From Saussurea involucrata (Eukaryota; Streptophyta; Magnoliopsida; Asterales; Asteraceae), in assembly GCA_033807775.1 (NCBI GenBank), contig CM066318.1, positions 88,120,879-88,184,878 on the forward strand: 64,000 nucleotides of DNA, in the 5' to 3' direction. Shown here piece after piece: positions 44,209-56,035 of the stretch. Position 1 is the first letter of the stretch, and each line of letters starts with the position of its first letter. Under the pieces are notes generated by a model. It ran no database searches. It saw only the letters and a program-made list of their open reading frames with translations, and was not told the origin of the DNA. The position numbers and the translations under genes are program-made.

Positions 44209-46639
44209 AGATATGTACCCGCGCGCGATGCGACGCGAAGTGTCTCGAATCTAAAACATAGAATTCGAAAAAATAAGTTTGTTTCATGTTGATATTTATT
44301 CGCTTTTAAATCGCATATTAAATGTATAAAATTAAAGGTTAATATGGTTAATTGGTCAAAAAATGAAAAATATTCGTTTGATAGTGGGGTCTTCAAACTC
44401 ATAACATTTGTGCTCATTTTGAAGGTTTTGATGAACGGTTATAATGGTATAATTTATAAAAAAAAGAAAAACATATTTGTTTAATGTATTTTAGTTTATG
44501 TATGTTGATATGATAAGGATGTAAAATGAAAAATGAAAGGAGAATGGATATAAAGTAAATTAAATAACTAATTATAATGATATAAAGTATAATTTAAAAA
44601 TAAAAAATAATTTTATTTTTAATTATCATGTTGAACGTTGGAGGTTTTAAAGTTTTTAAACTCGTACATGATGTATTGAAATTTGTATTTCTTAAAAATT
44701 CAAGAATAACCGTAACTGAATTATTTTTAAAGAAGTATAATAGATAAATACAGATAAGAGCGTAAAATATACAAGTTTAAAAAAAATCTCGGTACGTCAT
44801 TCTTGAAAAGTCTTGATACGTATTTATGATATTTCACAATATTATTAAGTTAAACACATACAATAATAAACTTATTTTGAAATTATTGACGAAAATATTG
44901 TAATAATATAATTTGTAAAAAATGCATTTATTAATATGTTTTAGTTAAATTATGATTATGTATTTTTAATATTATAAGGGTGTAAAATGAAAATGAATAA
45001 TGTAAGGGATATAAAACAAATTAATTCGTACATGTTCATTATAATTAATAATATGATTAAATTAAAAAATATTCAATATTGGGCTCATTTCGAAAGTATT
45101 GACGAGACGATTACAATGGTATAATTTGTAAAAAAAGAAATGTATTTTTTAATACATTTTAGTTCATATACATTATTTATGTTTATATGATAAGAGTCTA
45201 AAATGAAAAATAAAAAAGTAAGGGATTAAAAGTAAACTACATACCTAATTATAAGGGTAGTAAATGTAACGTATAAATTAAAAAATTTGAATTAATGAGA
45301 GATTTAAGTATGAGTGAATGTAGGTGTGCTAATTGAACTTATAATGTAAATTGCGTCCAAATACATGTTTAGACATGAAAATACTGAAACCGGCTCAACA
45401 GAAATCGACACGTGACATGTTAGTTACTTATTTATTATATGTATAGATGTTATTTTAAGCAAATTTCATTAAAACATACTTTTAGGTTTAGCTGAGACTA
45501 ACTATCCAACGGATGATGGTTTAACAAGTCAAGTCAAATCAAATCATTTTTTCTTTTTATCTAACTTAACATTTTTTAGATTACTTTGTTTAATTATTTA
45601 TGTAATATTATATATAGGGGTTGCTAAGCCTACCCTGCAGGTTGTCAACTCCCCTTTTCCTCTCACAAACCAAAACTTAATTAAATATTTACAATTTACC
45701 TCCTTATACTTACTTATTTAATTTACTTTATACCTTTTACTTTTCTAGTTTTTATTTTACACCTTCATCATATTAACACGTATAATCGTATATTAGCTAA
45801 AATACGTTAAAAAAATACGTTTTAATTTTAACAAATTACACCATTATAATCGTCTCTTCGATACGTTCGAAATGAGCCAAAGATTGAATTTTTTTGATTT
45901 AATTATTTTATTATATATCATATATACTACATAAAAATATTTTTTATATTTAAAATTCATACTCTTATAGTTAAATATTTAATTTATGGTACATCTCTAA
46001 CTTTTTCAATTTTCGTTTTATACTCTTATTACATTAAACATAATAATCATATGTTAACTCAAATATCTTAAAAAATACGTTTTAACATATCACATTAAAG
46101 GGTATTTGGGATTGCTTATTTAAAACAACTTATGCTTATTTTTAAAAATGTTTATCAACTTATGTCGTGCTAATAACGAGTTGGGCGTAAAAATACGTTT
46201 TTATCTTGTGAAGTATTTTCTCTCTAAAAAAATACGTTTTAACATATCACATTAACATACATAATTACATTAAAATACGTTAAGGCCCGGCCCGGGACTG
46301 ACTATATTTTTTATAAGTTATAAACACTTTCAAATAAGTTAAAATGGATTAATTTATCAAAAACAACTTATTTTTGTTGGAGAAAAGTCATAAACACTTT
46401 TCTACTTGCGAAATGCAGTGTGATATATCTCGAATTTAATGTTCTAAATTATTTTAATTGGTTTTGAGAAAACGATCAAAGTTTTTTTATAAATTTGCTT
46501 AAAGAATAACGTTTTTAAGGAGTTCATGATTTGAGGATTTGAAAGTGGTTGGAGGTAAAGATTAATTAATAAGAGTCCACGATTTAAGGATTTGAAAGTT
46601 GTTAAAAAGTATTTTCTTAACGTATTTTAGTTAATATTG
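44209..46639. repeat. AT-rich region with direct and inverted repeats
   Basis: A degenerate module (tcatttcgaaagtattgacg then gacgattacaatggtataat) appears in direct orientation near 44413, 44873 and 45085, inverted near 45833-45878, and again right of C1 near 63845. Related words about making tttaatacattttagtt follow each. The region starts with gtacccgcgcgcgatgcgac (44216-44235). It may be a large non-autonomous fold-back or Helitron-like element, but ends were not found. No gene. Confidence 0.55.
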
Positions 46640-46644
46640 GGCTC

Positions 46645-47562
46645 TGTTGGGTCACTTAAGATTTGAAGATGACCTCAGTCTCTTACTATTACACAGTTCA
46701 TACTTAGAATAATTATTAGGTTCTTTACAAGAAGTTTAATTGTATAAAGATGTTCGGTGAAGTCGAAGATCAACCGAAGAAACAAAGTAGAAGTATATCC
46801 TCAAAGCGGATTGAAGCTATACTTCTCAACCAAAGATTAAGCTGCTATTTGAGACATCCTAAGGTCTCAAGCCAGTACACTTGAAGAGCAAGGAAAATAT
46901 TGAAGACTTGGTCACCAGAATCCCTTGATAATATTGAAGACTTGATCACCAGGATCTCTTGAAGATGTTATAGGCATGATATCTAGGATATCCAACATAT
47001 CTAGAATATAATGGTGGTCGGCAGAGAAGAAAGAATTGGTGAAAATGCCAAAGTCTTGCATGCCAAAGTCTGCCTACCAGCCTACAATTGCATGCCAAAG
47101 TCTACCTACCATGCAAAGTCTGCCTACCATGCAAAGTATGCATACCATGCAAAGTCTGCCTACCATGCCAAAGTCTTCCTACCGCCTACACAACTGTTTG
47201 ACATAGTGTCCATGCATTTAATGCATGAGACACTATATAAAGGCATCATCCTCAACCTTACAACATAACCCAGTTCACAGATCCTCAAGCTCTCAAGTAC
47301 TGGCATTTCTCTCCTCTCTCAGAAGTTCATTGTTTCTTAGTGTTTTACAATTGTTCTTCATTCTCTGTGTGTCTGTGTGTAAGATTGTTTGAACTGATTT
47401 ATCTGTTCTCTTCCGCAACAATCTTTAAGTTTTTTGTGTGTAATTCTTAGTTGAAGTAAATCAATAAAAGAATTAAATTAAGTGAAAAATTTTGTGTATT
47501 GTATTCAACCCCCCTTCTACAATACTTGTTTACCATTGCTACTCAATAGCTGGGGACCAACA
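46645..47562 (+). repeat. C1 5' LTR
   Basis: 918 bp. A TATA box (TATATAAAGG, 47234-47243) is preceded by a tandem stretch of catgccaaagtctgcctac units (about 47046-47190), longer here than in the 3' LTR. The open frame across the units is not a gene. Confidence 0.93.
47234..47243 (+). promoter_or_regulatory. TATA box in C1 5' LTR
   Basis: TATATAAAGG, conserved in the 3' LTR at 63383-63392; likely Pol II promoter of the element. Confidence 0.65.
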
Positions 47563-47564
47563 AG

Positions 47565-47576
47565 TGGTATCAGAGC
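47565..47576 (+). promoter_or_regulatory. C1 primer-binding site (tRNA-iMet type)
   Basis: TGGTATCAGAGC, two bases after the LTR end. Confidence 0.92.
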
Positions 47577-49122
47577 AGGTCAGTTTAATCTAATAAACTT
47601 GATCTGATCTGCAATGGCTTCATCTTCTTCCTTAAACAATGCTTCTTCTCAAAACTCTAATTCTGGATGTCTCAAAACTCTACTTCCTTAAACAATGCTT
47701 CTTCTCCTCTTCATAGAATTGACAGGTACTCTACCAAAGATGTCTTTACTTCTAATCCTCACCTTCTGTCAACCCTTATCACCACACCTCTTAACTATAC
47801 ACTCTAACCCTCTCACCTTTTTACCTTACCTCTCATCCTCACTGCCTATGTCTATCTTTCCTAAGTGTATCATTTCCTAAGTCTATCTTTTCTTCATATA
47901 TCTTACATCTCCACAAGTCCATATTGAACATCAAAGCTCCTTTGATGATGACTCCTCTTCAAGTCTACCACCTACTGGAGATCCTGCCCTCCTATCTTAT
48001 CTTCTTCAATAATGGCTTTATCAAAACCATTCCCAATCTCCAAGAAAATACTTTCTCAAGTATTCATATGCACGCTCACCAAATATTCCCTTCTCTTCCA
48101 CTACTGAAGATTTTCTTTCTGCCTCTCAACCTCAACCTCAACCTTCTCTTTCTTTAGCACGACATCCTGGATTTGAAGATCTCTCACTTCATGACTATGT
48201 GCAATGCTTGAAGATCAATCTTGAAGAATCTCCACAAATCTTCTGAAGATCCTTGCCAAAAATTTAAAAAAAAAATCGCCGCCGACTAACCGCCGCCGAC
48301 CAACCGCCAACTAACCGCCGCCGACCAGCAGCCAACAAGCCGCCACCGACCATCTCCCCGCCGACCAAAAAAATAAAAAAATAAAATAAAATCGCCGCCG
48401 ACCAACCGCCAACTAACCGCCGCCGACCAGCCGTCAACAAGCCGCCGCCGACCAGCAGTCAACAAGCCGCCGCCGACCAACCGCCGCCGAAAAAAAAACA
48501 AAGCATAAAATTCGTATTGAATTTTCTAGAAAACGCAGAGAGCCGTTTTGCCTATTTCCGGAGTTTGAACCGTCAGATCGTTGCGATTTTTGGACAGTAG
48601 CTTCACGACATTCTGTTTTACATTCTGAACGGTTGGATTAATCTTTTGAGGACCAGAAGGCACCTGTTTTATTTTCGAAATACTGCAGTTTTATGTGAGA
48701 AAAATCGTTGCCGAACCGCCCTTTTTCCCGAACCCCCCCCCCCCCCCCCTCCCTTCCCGAACAACCTCTCCCATCACTCCATCTTTTCCACTTCCCCTTC
48801 TCCTTTTTACCATCTCTTACCCAACTATAAATACCTCATCTTACCCTCTCATTTCTTCACACCTCTCATCTTTCATCTTTCTCTCATCCTCAGTTTCTGC
48901 AAAGCTTCAAAATATATATATATATATGTGGTCGATTTTTAAAAATTTCTTAGTGTTTTTCCTACGTCGGCCGCTGAGGGGGAGAATTCATCTGAGGGGG
49001 AGCAGACATCAACCATGGTACTTATATCCAGCGTCCAACTCAAAAAAAATGAGGAAATCGGCGGACCGGTCAAGGGGGAGCAAAAATGTCCGGACGGATC
49101 TAACTGAGAGGGGGGGGGGGTA
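47577..49122 (+). other. C1 internal region, left part, no functional gene
   Basis: An ATG at 47614 opens only about 22 codons (Ser-rich) before a stop. A 24-base segment (cttccttaaacaatgcttct...) is duplicated at about 47630 and 47684. The 48250-48495 stretch is a GCCGCCGACC-type tandem repeat. A C-run at 48729-48749 precedes a promoter-like ACTATAAATACCTC (48823-48836) that may belong to a captured LTR-like segment (about 48500-48940). GAGGGGGAG motifs occur at about 48976, 48993 and 49073. Confidence 0.6.
48250..48495. repeat. GC-rich tandem repeat (gccgccgaccaaccgccaac units)
   Basis: Repeated GCCGCCGACC and CAACTAACC words interrupted by an AT-rich stretch at 48366-48392. Several partial copies; no coding meaning seen. 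Confidence 0.8.
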
Positions 49123-49179
49123 TGTAACATCCTGAATTTTCAATAATATTATTTTATTGAGGGTTGGGATCTATGTGTA
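49123..49179 (+). repeat. G3 5' LTR, first 57 bp
   Basis: TGTAACATCCTGAATTTTCA onward, identical to the start of the 3' LTR at 60252, cut by C2 at the GTGTA duplication. Confidence 0.94.
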
Positions 49180-50247
49180 TGTTGGTGCAAGTGTACCACA
49201 TCTCTATATATTTATATATATTTATTTTGATGATTACAAACACACCGTATTATTGTTTATCTAACAATCCTATCCAAGTGTACAGTTCTTGAAGAACACG
49301 AAGATTTTATCTGAAGAGTTCAAGACGGAAGTTTTACGTTGTCATTAGTGTTTATAATTTATAATGATAAACACCCTAAAATAATATACCACTTGGATAT
49401 TTCTAAAAACCCAATAAATGATTTTAATAGGGTTTATTGAGAAGATCCAGCAAGATTGGTTGCGTCCTGGAAGGTGTCTATTCTGACGCCGGTATACCGT
49501 GGAGAATGCCCGGTATACCGCGGGTACATATTAGCCGGTATACCGCGGGTACTGTTTCCGTTGGTTTTTGCAGAGTTGACTTTCTGATCTTGATGTGCTT
49601 TTTCCTCTGCACGGTATACCGCGGGGGATAGCCGGTATACCGCGAATGCACATATCCGTTGGAGATGCTGATATATAAAGAAGCATGCTGGTGATGAAGA
49701 AGACAGACCACACAAACAAATAGCAACAACAACAATCCAAACTCTCAGCTCTCTCACTCTCACTTATTTTATATATATATATTTTATAAAACATTTTTTT
49801 ATAAAATATCCAAGTGTGAGATATTATACAAGAGTGATTACCCATTGTGAGTTATACTCCTCTTGTAAGTATTTGAATAACGGGTGTGTGATCCTGTACA
49901 TCTCAATAAGCTGAGGCTTAGAGAACCGTTTACTTTGCTCTGTATTTGGTTTGTATTCTACCGTAAAGAATACATTTATTGGATCGTGTCGGGAAGTGTC
50001 TCGGCTGCTGGTTTATCACAGTTGGTGGTAAATCAGTAAATCTCCGTGTCAAGTATCTCTAACCTTTATCTCTTTATTTATTCCGCTGTGCATTTAAATT
50101 ATATCTGTTTATATAATTGTTGTTTATTTATTATTTCTATACTCTGATTTATTTATACTGTTTCTATACTGTATTTATTTATAAAAGAATTTTTGAAAGT
50201 AAAAGATTTTAAATACAACCTTACCCCCCCCCCTAGGTTGTCTAACA
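49180..50247 (+). repeat. C2 5' LTR with palindrome array and TATA box
   Basis: Five copies of CGGTATACCG within 49491-49656, each preceded by G/C and mostly followed by CGGG or CG. TATA-like ATATATAAAG at 49671-49680 lies just downstream. Repeated palindromic motifs in LTRs are a known Sirevirus trait. Confidence 0.93.
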
Positions 50248-50249
50248 TT

Positions 50250-50261
50250 TGGTATCAGAGC
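50250..50261 (+). promoter_or_regulatory. C2 primer-binding site (tRNA-iMet type)
   Basis: TGGTATCAGAGC after the LTR end at 50247. Confidence 0.92.
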
Positions 50262-50299
50262 GGGTCTTTCAAAAATTTTCTGTTTAAATATTTTTTTAA

Positions 50300-52198
50300 A
50301 TGGCTCAACAAACTAATTTTGTGTTTTCTAAACCTCCTTTGATAGATACTGAAAAGTTTGGCATTTGGGCCGAGCTATTTGAATGTCACGTTCGTGGCAA
50401 AAGTCAAAAAATTTGGGATATTATAGAAAATGGGAATTTTAGACCAACCAAAGTTGAAAATGATCTTATTGTTGATAAACCCATAAAAGATTGGACTCCC
50501 GCTGAAGAATCTCATTATTGTTTAAATTTTGAAGCTAAAAATATATTATATGCTGCTTTAACCTCTGATGAAATTGAAAGAGTTTATACTTATAAAACTG
50601 CTAATCAAATCTGGCAAAGCTTGAGCGACACTCATCGTGGAAATACTCAAGTTAAAAGCTCTAAAATAAATATTCTTGTTCATGATTATGAATTATTTGA
50701 AATGTCAAAAGATGAGTCAATCGACTCAATGTTTAAACGTTTTAACCTCATTATGACTACTTTGAAGGGATTAGGTCGTACTTATCCTAATGAGGATTAT
50801 GTAAGGAAAATTCTTCGAGCACTTCCTTCGGAGTGGATGGCAAAAATCACATCCTTGGAAGACTCCCGAGATCTCGCAACTATGAAGCTCGATGATCTCA
50901 TCGGCAATCTTAAAGTGCACGAAATTGCACTAAGAAGAAATCAAGTCTGGGAGCAAGTCAAAAAGAAATCCATAGCTTTAAAAGTCATTGCCTCAAAAGA
51001 AGAGGAAAAGGAAGAGGAGGAAGAAGCTAGCTCATCCGATGACGAACCCGAAAATCTTGACGATTTAGTCAAGTTGGTAAGAAAACTTTCTAAACTTTTA
51101 TCTAACAAAAAGTTTGCTAATAATGATAGGTTTCAAGAAAATGGAGACTACCGTCGTGGTGGTAAAAACCAAAGTCGCAACGTCCATAAAAGTGAAGACA
51201 AATATGACGAATCTAGCGACGATGAAAAAGCCAATAAAAAGAAAGGCTTTTGCTATGTGTGTGGTGATAAGGATCACTATGCAAGTGTGTGTCCAAAACG
51301 AGCAAAACAAATCAACACACCAAAAGCTCTCGTTGGAGGCGCGTTGAGCGCAAGCATAAATGAGGCCAAAAATTTTTGTTTCATGGCCGACCATGATAAT
51401 GAGGTATCTTCATCATATTCTTCTAAAAATAATTGTGATAGTAATTATAGTGATAATTATTATAGTGACGATGAAAATAATCTTGACGAATTATATAAAT
51501 CATTTCATGATATGGCTGCTCTCGCAAATAAATATAAAGATGAAATTTCTAATTTAAAAGAAACCGTATCTGTATATAAAAAGGAAATAGATGACGGTAA
51601 ACAAAAATCTGCTCATGATTTAGATGTTATCACTAAATTAGAAAATAAATTAAGTGAAAAAGATATTTGTAAATCTTGTGTTATTTTAAATGATAAAATT
51701 GCATGCTTAAATAAAAAGACACATGAAGATATTATATGTGCAAAATGCGAGATTCTTGAAAATGAAATTGCATGTTTAAATGCTAAATGTAAATCGCATG
51801 AGAGAAATGACTTATTAGCAAATGCTTTTAATAGTAGCAATGATAAAGTGCTTAAAATGCTAAATATGTCTAATCGTATAAATTGTCGTAAAGGCATTGG
51901 TTCCGATACATGTGTTGATAAATGTTCGTGTAAACCCATTAAAAGATTTTTTGCATCTCCTAAAGTTGATACGAGAAAACCTCCATATATGTCAAAAATA
52001 AAAAATGTGAATTATGGAAGGAAACCGCATGCTCGTATGTATAATGGTAATTTTTCTAGACCTAAAAATAATGCGAATATAAATGTTTCATTTTATGTGT
52101 ATGATAAATACAATCGCAAAATTAAAATGGTTAGAAAATGGATTCCGAAAGGAATGTTTAATGTTGACAATCCCGGTGGGATGCGTTTGTGGTTTTAA
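50300..52198 (+). CDS. gag: C2 Gag, intact 632 aa
   Basis: The ATG at 50300 (AAATGGCTCAACA) opens 632 codons without a break. The N-terminal half is a Copia gag core of the UBN2 type: PLIDTEKFGIWAELFE, IWQSLSDTHRGNTQVKSSKI, then MFKRFNLIMTTLKGLG and LPSEWMAKITSLEDS. An acidic KEEEKEEEEEASSSDDEPEN stretch follows. One CCHC zinc knuckle (CYVCGDKDHYASVC, about residues 318-331) would bind RNA. Residues about 390-520 look coiled-coil, with repeated Cys pairs (CKSCVILND, CAKCEILEN). The end KWIPKGMFNVDNPGGMRLWF resembles the gag-integrase linker of longer Sireviruses, so pol was probably deleted just after it. It would assemble virus-like particles for C2 RNA. Confidence 0.92.
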   Translation: MAQQTNFVFSKPPLIDTEKFGIWAELFECHVRGKSQKIWDIIENGNFRPTKVENDLIVDKPIKDWTPAEESHYCLNFEAKNILYAALTSDEIERVYTYKTANQIWQSLSDTHRGNTQVKSSKINILVHDYELFEMSKDESIDSMFKRFNLIMTTLKGLGRTYPNEDYVRKILRALPSEWMAKITSLEDSRDLATMKLDDLIGNLKVHEIALRRNQVWEQVKKKSIALKVIASKEEEKEEEEEASSSDDEPENLDDLVKLVRKLSKLLSNKKFANNDRFQENGDYRRGGKNQSRNVHKSEDKYDESSDDEKANKKKGFCYVCGDKDHYASVCPKRAKQINTPKALVGGALSASINEAKNFCFMADHDNEVSSSYSSKNNCDSNYSDNYYSDDENNLDELYKSFHDMAALANKYKDEISNLKETVSVYKKEIDDGKQKSAHDLDVITKLENKLSEKDICKSCVILNDKIACLNKKTHEDIICAKCEILENEIACLNAKCKSHERNDLLANAFNSSNDKVLKMLNMSNRINCRKGIGSDTCVDKCSCKPIKRFFASPKVDTRKPPYMSKIKNVNYGRKPHARMYNGNFSRPKNNANINVSFYVYDKYNRKIKMVRKWIPKGMFNVDNPGGMRLWF

Positions 52199-52346
52199 AC
52201 CATTTTTATGGTTTTATATGTTGTCGTATTTTATTTTATGTCGACAACATGTTCTTTATTTATTTGCAGTTTATGTTTTATACTAACTGTTAAAAGGACC
52301 CATAAGAAAAGGGTACCACGAAAAATTTTCTTTGCCTTTTGTAGGT

Positions 52347-52553
52347 GTTTCCTGACGAGGATATAATACGTGTTACCTGCCGAGGTTATAATACGTGGTT
52401 ACCTGCCGAGGTTATAATACGTGGTTACCTGCCGAGGTTATAATACGTGGTTACCTGCCGAGGTTATAATACGTGGTTACCTGCCGAGGTTATAATACGT
52501 GGTTACCTGCCGAGGTTATAATACGTGGTTACCTGACGAGGTCATAATACGTG
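52347..52553. repeat. 26-bp tandem repeat, eight units, in C2
   Basis: Units contain GTTACCTGCCGAGGTTATAA followed by TACGTG. Seven full units start at 52372 and recur every 26 bases; a degenerate first unit (25 bp) starts at 52347 and the last unit has two changes. It lies between gag and the PPT region, with no spacers. Confidence 0.93.
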
Positions 52554-52716
52554 GTGATTTTTTTTTTATCACATAAAATTAACCGAAAATTGAAGCCTTA
52601 AGATCCGTTTTGGTGCAAGTGTTTCGTATTGGTTTGTATATCTTTGTCTCTATTGCTTTTTGCATTTTATTTTATCCCTCAAAATTTTATAAAATCAAAT
52701 TGATATCGTTATTAAT

Positions 52717-52910
52717 TTGAGGGGGAGCGTTTTAGCTCTTTTACCCATGAGATTATGCTCTCTCAAATATATGCATATTTTGAGGGGGAGCATCTCTCAA
52801 GGGGAAGCATACCGTCTTTCTTGACCCTTTTTGTTTCGACAAACGGGGGAGAGAAACCGCATATGCTCATGCTTAGCGGTTGTGTTTGTCATCATCAAAA
52901 AGGGGGAGAT
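52717..52910 (+). promoter_or_regulatory. C2 multiple polypurine tracts
   Basis: TGAGGGGGAGC (52719), TGAGGGGGAG (52781), AAGGGGAAGC (52799), CGGGGGAGAG (about 52844) and the terminal AAAGGGGGAGAT abutting the 3' LTR at 52911. Multiple PPT copies are typical of Sireviruses. Confidence 0.8.
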
Positions 52911-53980
52911 TGTTGGTGCAAGTGTACCACATCTCTATATATTTATATATATTTATTTTGATGATTACAAACACACCGTATTATTGTTTATCTAACAATC
53001 CTATCCAAGTGTACAGTTCTTGAAGAACACGAAGATTTTATCTGAAGAGTTCAAGACGGAAGTTTTACGTTGTCATTAGTGTTTATAATTTATAATGATA
53101 AACACCCTAAAATAATATACCACTTGGATATTTCTAAAAACCCAATAAATGATTTTAATAGGGTTTATTGAGAAGATCCAGCAAGATTGGTTGCGTCCTG
53201 GAAGGTGTCTATTCTGACGCCGGTATACCGTGGAGAATGCCCGGTATACCGCGGGTACATATTAGCCGGTATACCGCGGGTACTGTTTCCGTTGGTTTTT
53301 GCAGAGTTGACTTTCTGATCTTGATGTGCTTTTTCCTCTGCACGGTATACCGCGGGGGATAGCCGGTATACCGCGAATGCACATATCCGTTGGAGATGCT
53401 GATATATAAAGAAGCATGCTGGTGATGAAGAAGACAGACCACACAAACAAATAGCAACAACAACAATCCAAACTCTCAGCTCTCTCACTCTCACTTATTT
53501 TATATATATATATTTTATAAAACATTTTTTATAAAATATCCAAGTGTGAGATATTATACAAGAGTGATTACCCATTGTGAGTTATACTCCTCTTGTAAGT
53601 ATTTGAATAACGGGTGTGTGATCCTGTACATCTCAATAAGCTGAGGCTTAGAGAACCGTTTACTTTGCTCTGTATTTGGTTTGTATTCTACCGTAAAGAA
53701 TACATTTATTGGATCGTGTCGGGAAGTGTCTCGGCTGCTGGTTTATCACAGTTGGTGGTAAATCAGTAAATCTCCGTGTCAAGTATCTCTAACCTTTATC
53801 TCTTTATTTATTCCGCTGTGCATTTAAATTATATCTGTTTATATAATTGTTGTTTATTTATTATTTCTATACTCTGATTTATTTATACTGTTTCTATACT
53901 GTATTTATTTATAAAAGAATTTTTGAAAGTAAAAGATTTTAAATACAACCTTACCCCCCCCCCCCCTAGGTTGTCTAACA
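52911..53980 (+). repeat. C2 3' LTR
   Basis: 1070 bp, matching 49180-50247 except for two homopolymer lengths. TATA-like sequence at 53401-53410. Confidence 0.95.
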
Positions 53981-53985
53981 GTGTA

Positions 53986-56020
53986 TTTTGGTTAAAACCT
54001 TGAATTATATAGTAAGTTTATAATTCAATAGGGTTAAAATGCAAGTGATTAGAGTTTGGTGCTATTTTGGAAATATTGGAACTTGGAGGTGTAATTGGTC
54101 ATTTATGAAAGTGTGTATGGATAAAACAACTGAGATGGAAAATATCTCAGTGTTCTTGTATATGGGTCGGTCAAGAGGCAGAGAGAAAGAGAGAAAAAGG
54201 AGAAAAGGGAGAAAGAAGGAAAAACAAAGGTTTTGGTCTTCAAAATTGGTAAGGAATGGATCTTGGTTGCTGATAAAATCTGTTGTAGTTATATGATTGT
54301 AAACGAATCTGTGTGTTGGACTGATTTCCAGAATCATCAGCAGCAGATTGGATTGGAATCAGATTGTGCAAAGTGGGTATAACTTCTTTAAAAAGGTGAG
54401 TTCATTTGTGGTTTGTGCAAATCAGTGTTTATATGTTAAATTAAACCTTGAAATAGATGTATAAATTGGTTATGAACTGTATGGAATGGTCTGGAATAAG
54501 CTTAATCGAACAGACATGTATCTAGGTCGAATTTTAAGCTGCAGGTCGAAGGTTTCCGGATAAAACCATGTATCCGGAAACCGTGGTGATGAATGTCTCC
54601 GGACGCGACAAAGTCATCCGGTAAGTCTTAAATTTTGTATAGTTTCCGGATGAAATAAGTTACCGGATGGTATCCGGATTTCCTTGGTTTCCGGGTGTCA
54701 TCCGAATTATTGAAATACCCGGTAAGTTGATGTATCCGGAAAGATGAGGGTATCCGGAAAGTTGGTGTATCCGGTAAGTCTTGGGTATCCGAAAAACTTG
54801 TGTTGTCCGGATAGTTTAAGGTGTCCGGAAACTGGTACTGTCCGGTCACTTTTAGAGTACTCAGTAACTTTAGGACTTGCTGACTTCTAAACAGGTACGG
54901 TTTAGGAATTGAAATGCAGTTCTAGTGGTCTGAACATACTTACAGCTGAATGGTAGGTTGTTAGGCTTAATGATTGTTCTAGTTTGATACTAGGCAGGTG
55001 TGTAGTAAGTGTAATGGATCCATAGGCACTAGTGTTTGGTAATCACATGGAATAGGCGTGTGGTAATAATCGTTATTCCAGTGATGTGTGTAGTACTAAT
55101 GGTTATGTGCACGTGGAATAGATGAAGTTAGTCATTATTCTGATGTGTGTAGTACTAATGGTTATGTGCACGTGGAATAGAAGAAGTTGATCATTATTCT
55201 GATGTGTGTGAGAAACCCTGGAATAGGCGTGTGGTAATAATCGTTATTCCAGTGTGTGTGTGGAAATTGTGGAATAGGCGCGTGGTAATAATCGTTATTC
55301 CCAATTTCTAAGGAAGAAAATGGGATTGACATAAGTGCTTGTAATCTCTACTTCCTTTCCGATAAATGGGCACGTGTTATTGCGATTTATTAGATAAGAG
55401 CATTAATCTAGAATCTGAGAAAGATTCGTAGTGTGGCTCTGGGATAGGATATGAATGGAAATGGGCATGTGTATATTGCGATTTCTGGAATAAGAGTATT
55501 AATCTAGAATCAGTGAAGATTCGTAGTGTGGCTCTAAGACATGATATGATGATGGAATGTGTGTCAGTCATATTCATGGGATTGGATGAAGATCGTGTTA
55601 ACGGAATAGAGTTACACGTATGGTAAGAAAAAGGGTAATCAGGTTTGATATAACTTGTTTACATTGATTTTGCAAATATTATTATGGAAACAAATGTTCT
55701 CACTAGGCGTTGGCCTAATCGTTTCAAATGATGTTTTCTTACCAGATACTAGCTCGGGAAGGTAAAAGGGATGTGGGACGAGCATTTTGGATTAGTGGAA
55801 AAGTCAATTAACAGAAGGAGTTTTGAAGGATTGCTTAGATAACTTAGTTAATCTGATTATATTGGCATAATTAGATTAATAGGTTATTTGGAGAATTCTG
55901 TACTTGTAAATATATTCCTAGTGGTTAATTCACTTGATGTATATATGAAAGTGGATGTTTATTTTATCATAACTTGTTGAAATTTAAGGTTCAAATTAGC
56001 CCGGATTTTGGGGCGTTACA
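53986..56020 (+). repeat. G3 5' LTR, remaining 2035 bp
   Basis: Ends GGGGCGTTACA. It contains a TCCGGA-rich array (54554-54845) and a second array of ggaataggcgtgtggtaata / cgttattcc units (about 55045-55305). It has 24 bp (near 55611-55634) that the 3' LTR lacks. The short frame near 54039-54296 is inside the LTR and is repeated in the 3' LTR; not a gene. Confidence 0.93.
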
Positions 56021-56023
56021 ATA

Positions 56024-56035
56024 TGGTATCAGAGC
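56024..56035 (+). promoter_or_regulatory. G3 primer-binding site (tRNA-iMet type)
   Basis: TGGTATCAGAGC three bases after the LTR end. Confidence 0.92.

Larger units (their letters stand above)
49175..53985 (+). mobile_element. C2: gag-only Sirevirus-like Copia element, LTRs without substitutions
   Basis: The element is 49180-53980 (4801 bp), TGTTGGTGCA to TGTCTAACA, with TSD GTGTA at 49175-49179 and 53981-53985. The LTRs (1068 and 1070 bp) differ only in a T-run (7 versus 6) and a C-run (10 versus 13). Between them are the PBS, one intact Gag ORF, a 26-bp tandem array, several GGGGGAG motifs and the PPT. There is no protease, integrase or RT. Identical LTRs and an open Gag indicate very recent transposition using another element's polymerase. 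Confidence 0.95.

Noticed and set aside
47011..47268. Repeat protein with YHAKSA units
   Set aside because: Lies in the C1 LTR and reflects its tandem units; the 3' LTR copy has a different unit number.
48823..48836. Promoter of a host gene (ACTATAAATACCTC)
   Set aside because: No downstream coding sequence; more likely part of a captured LTR-like segment in C1.
52347..52553. CRISPR-like array
   Set aside because: The repeats are directly adjacent with no spacers, in a plant retroelement; it is a simple tandem repeat.
54039..54296. Lys/Arg-rich 85-codon gene
   Set aside because: It is LTR sequence of G3, repeated at 60362-60619 with frame kept only by recency.
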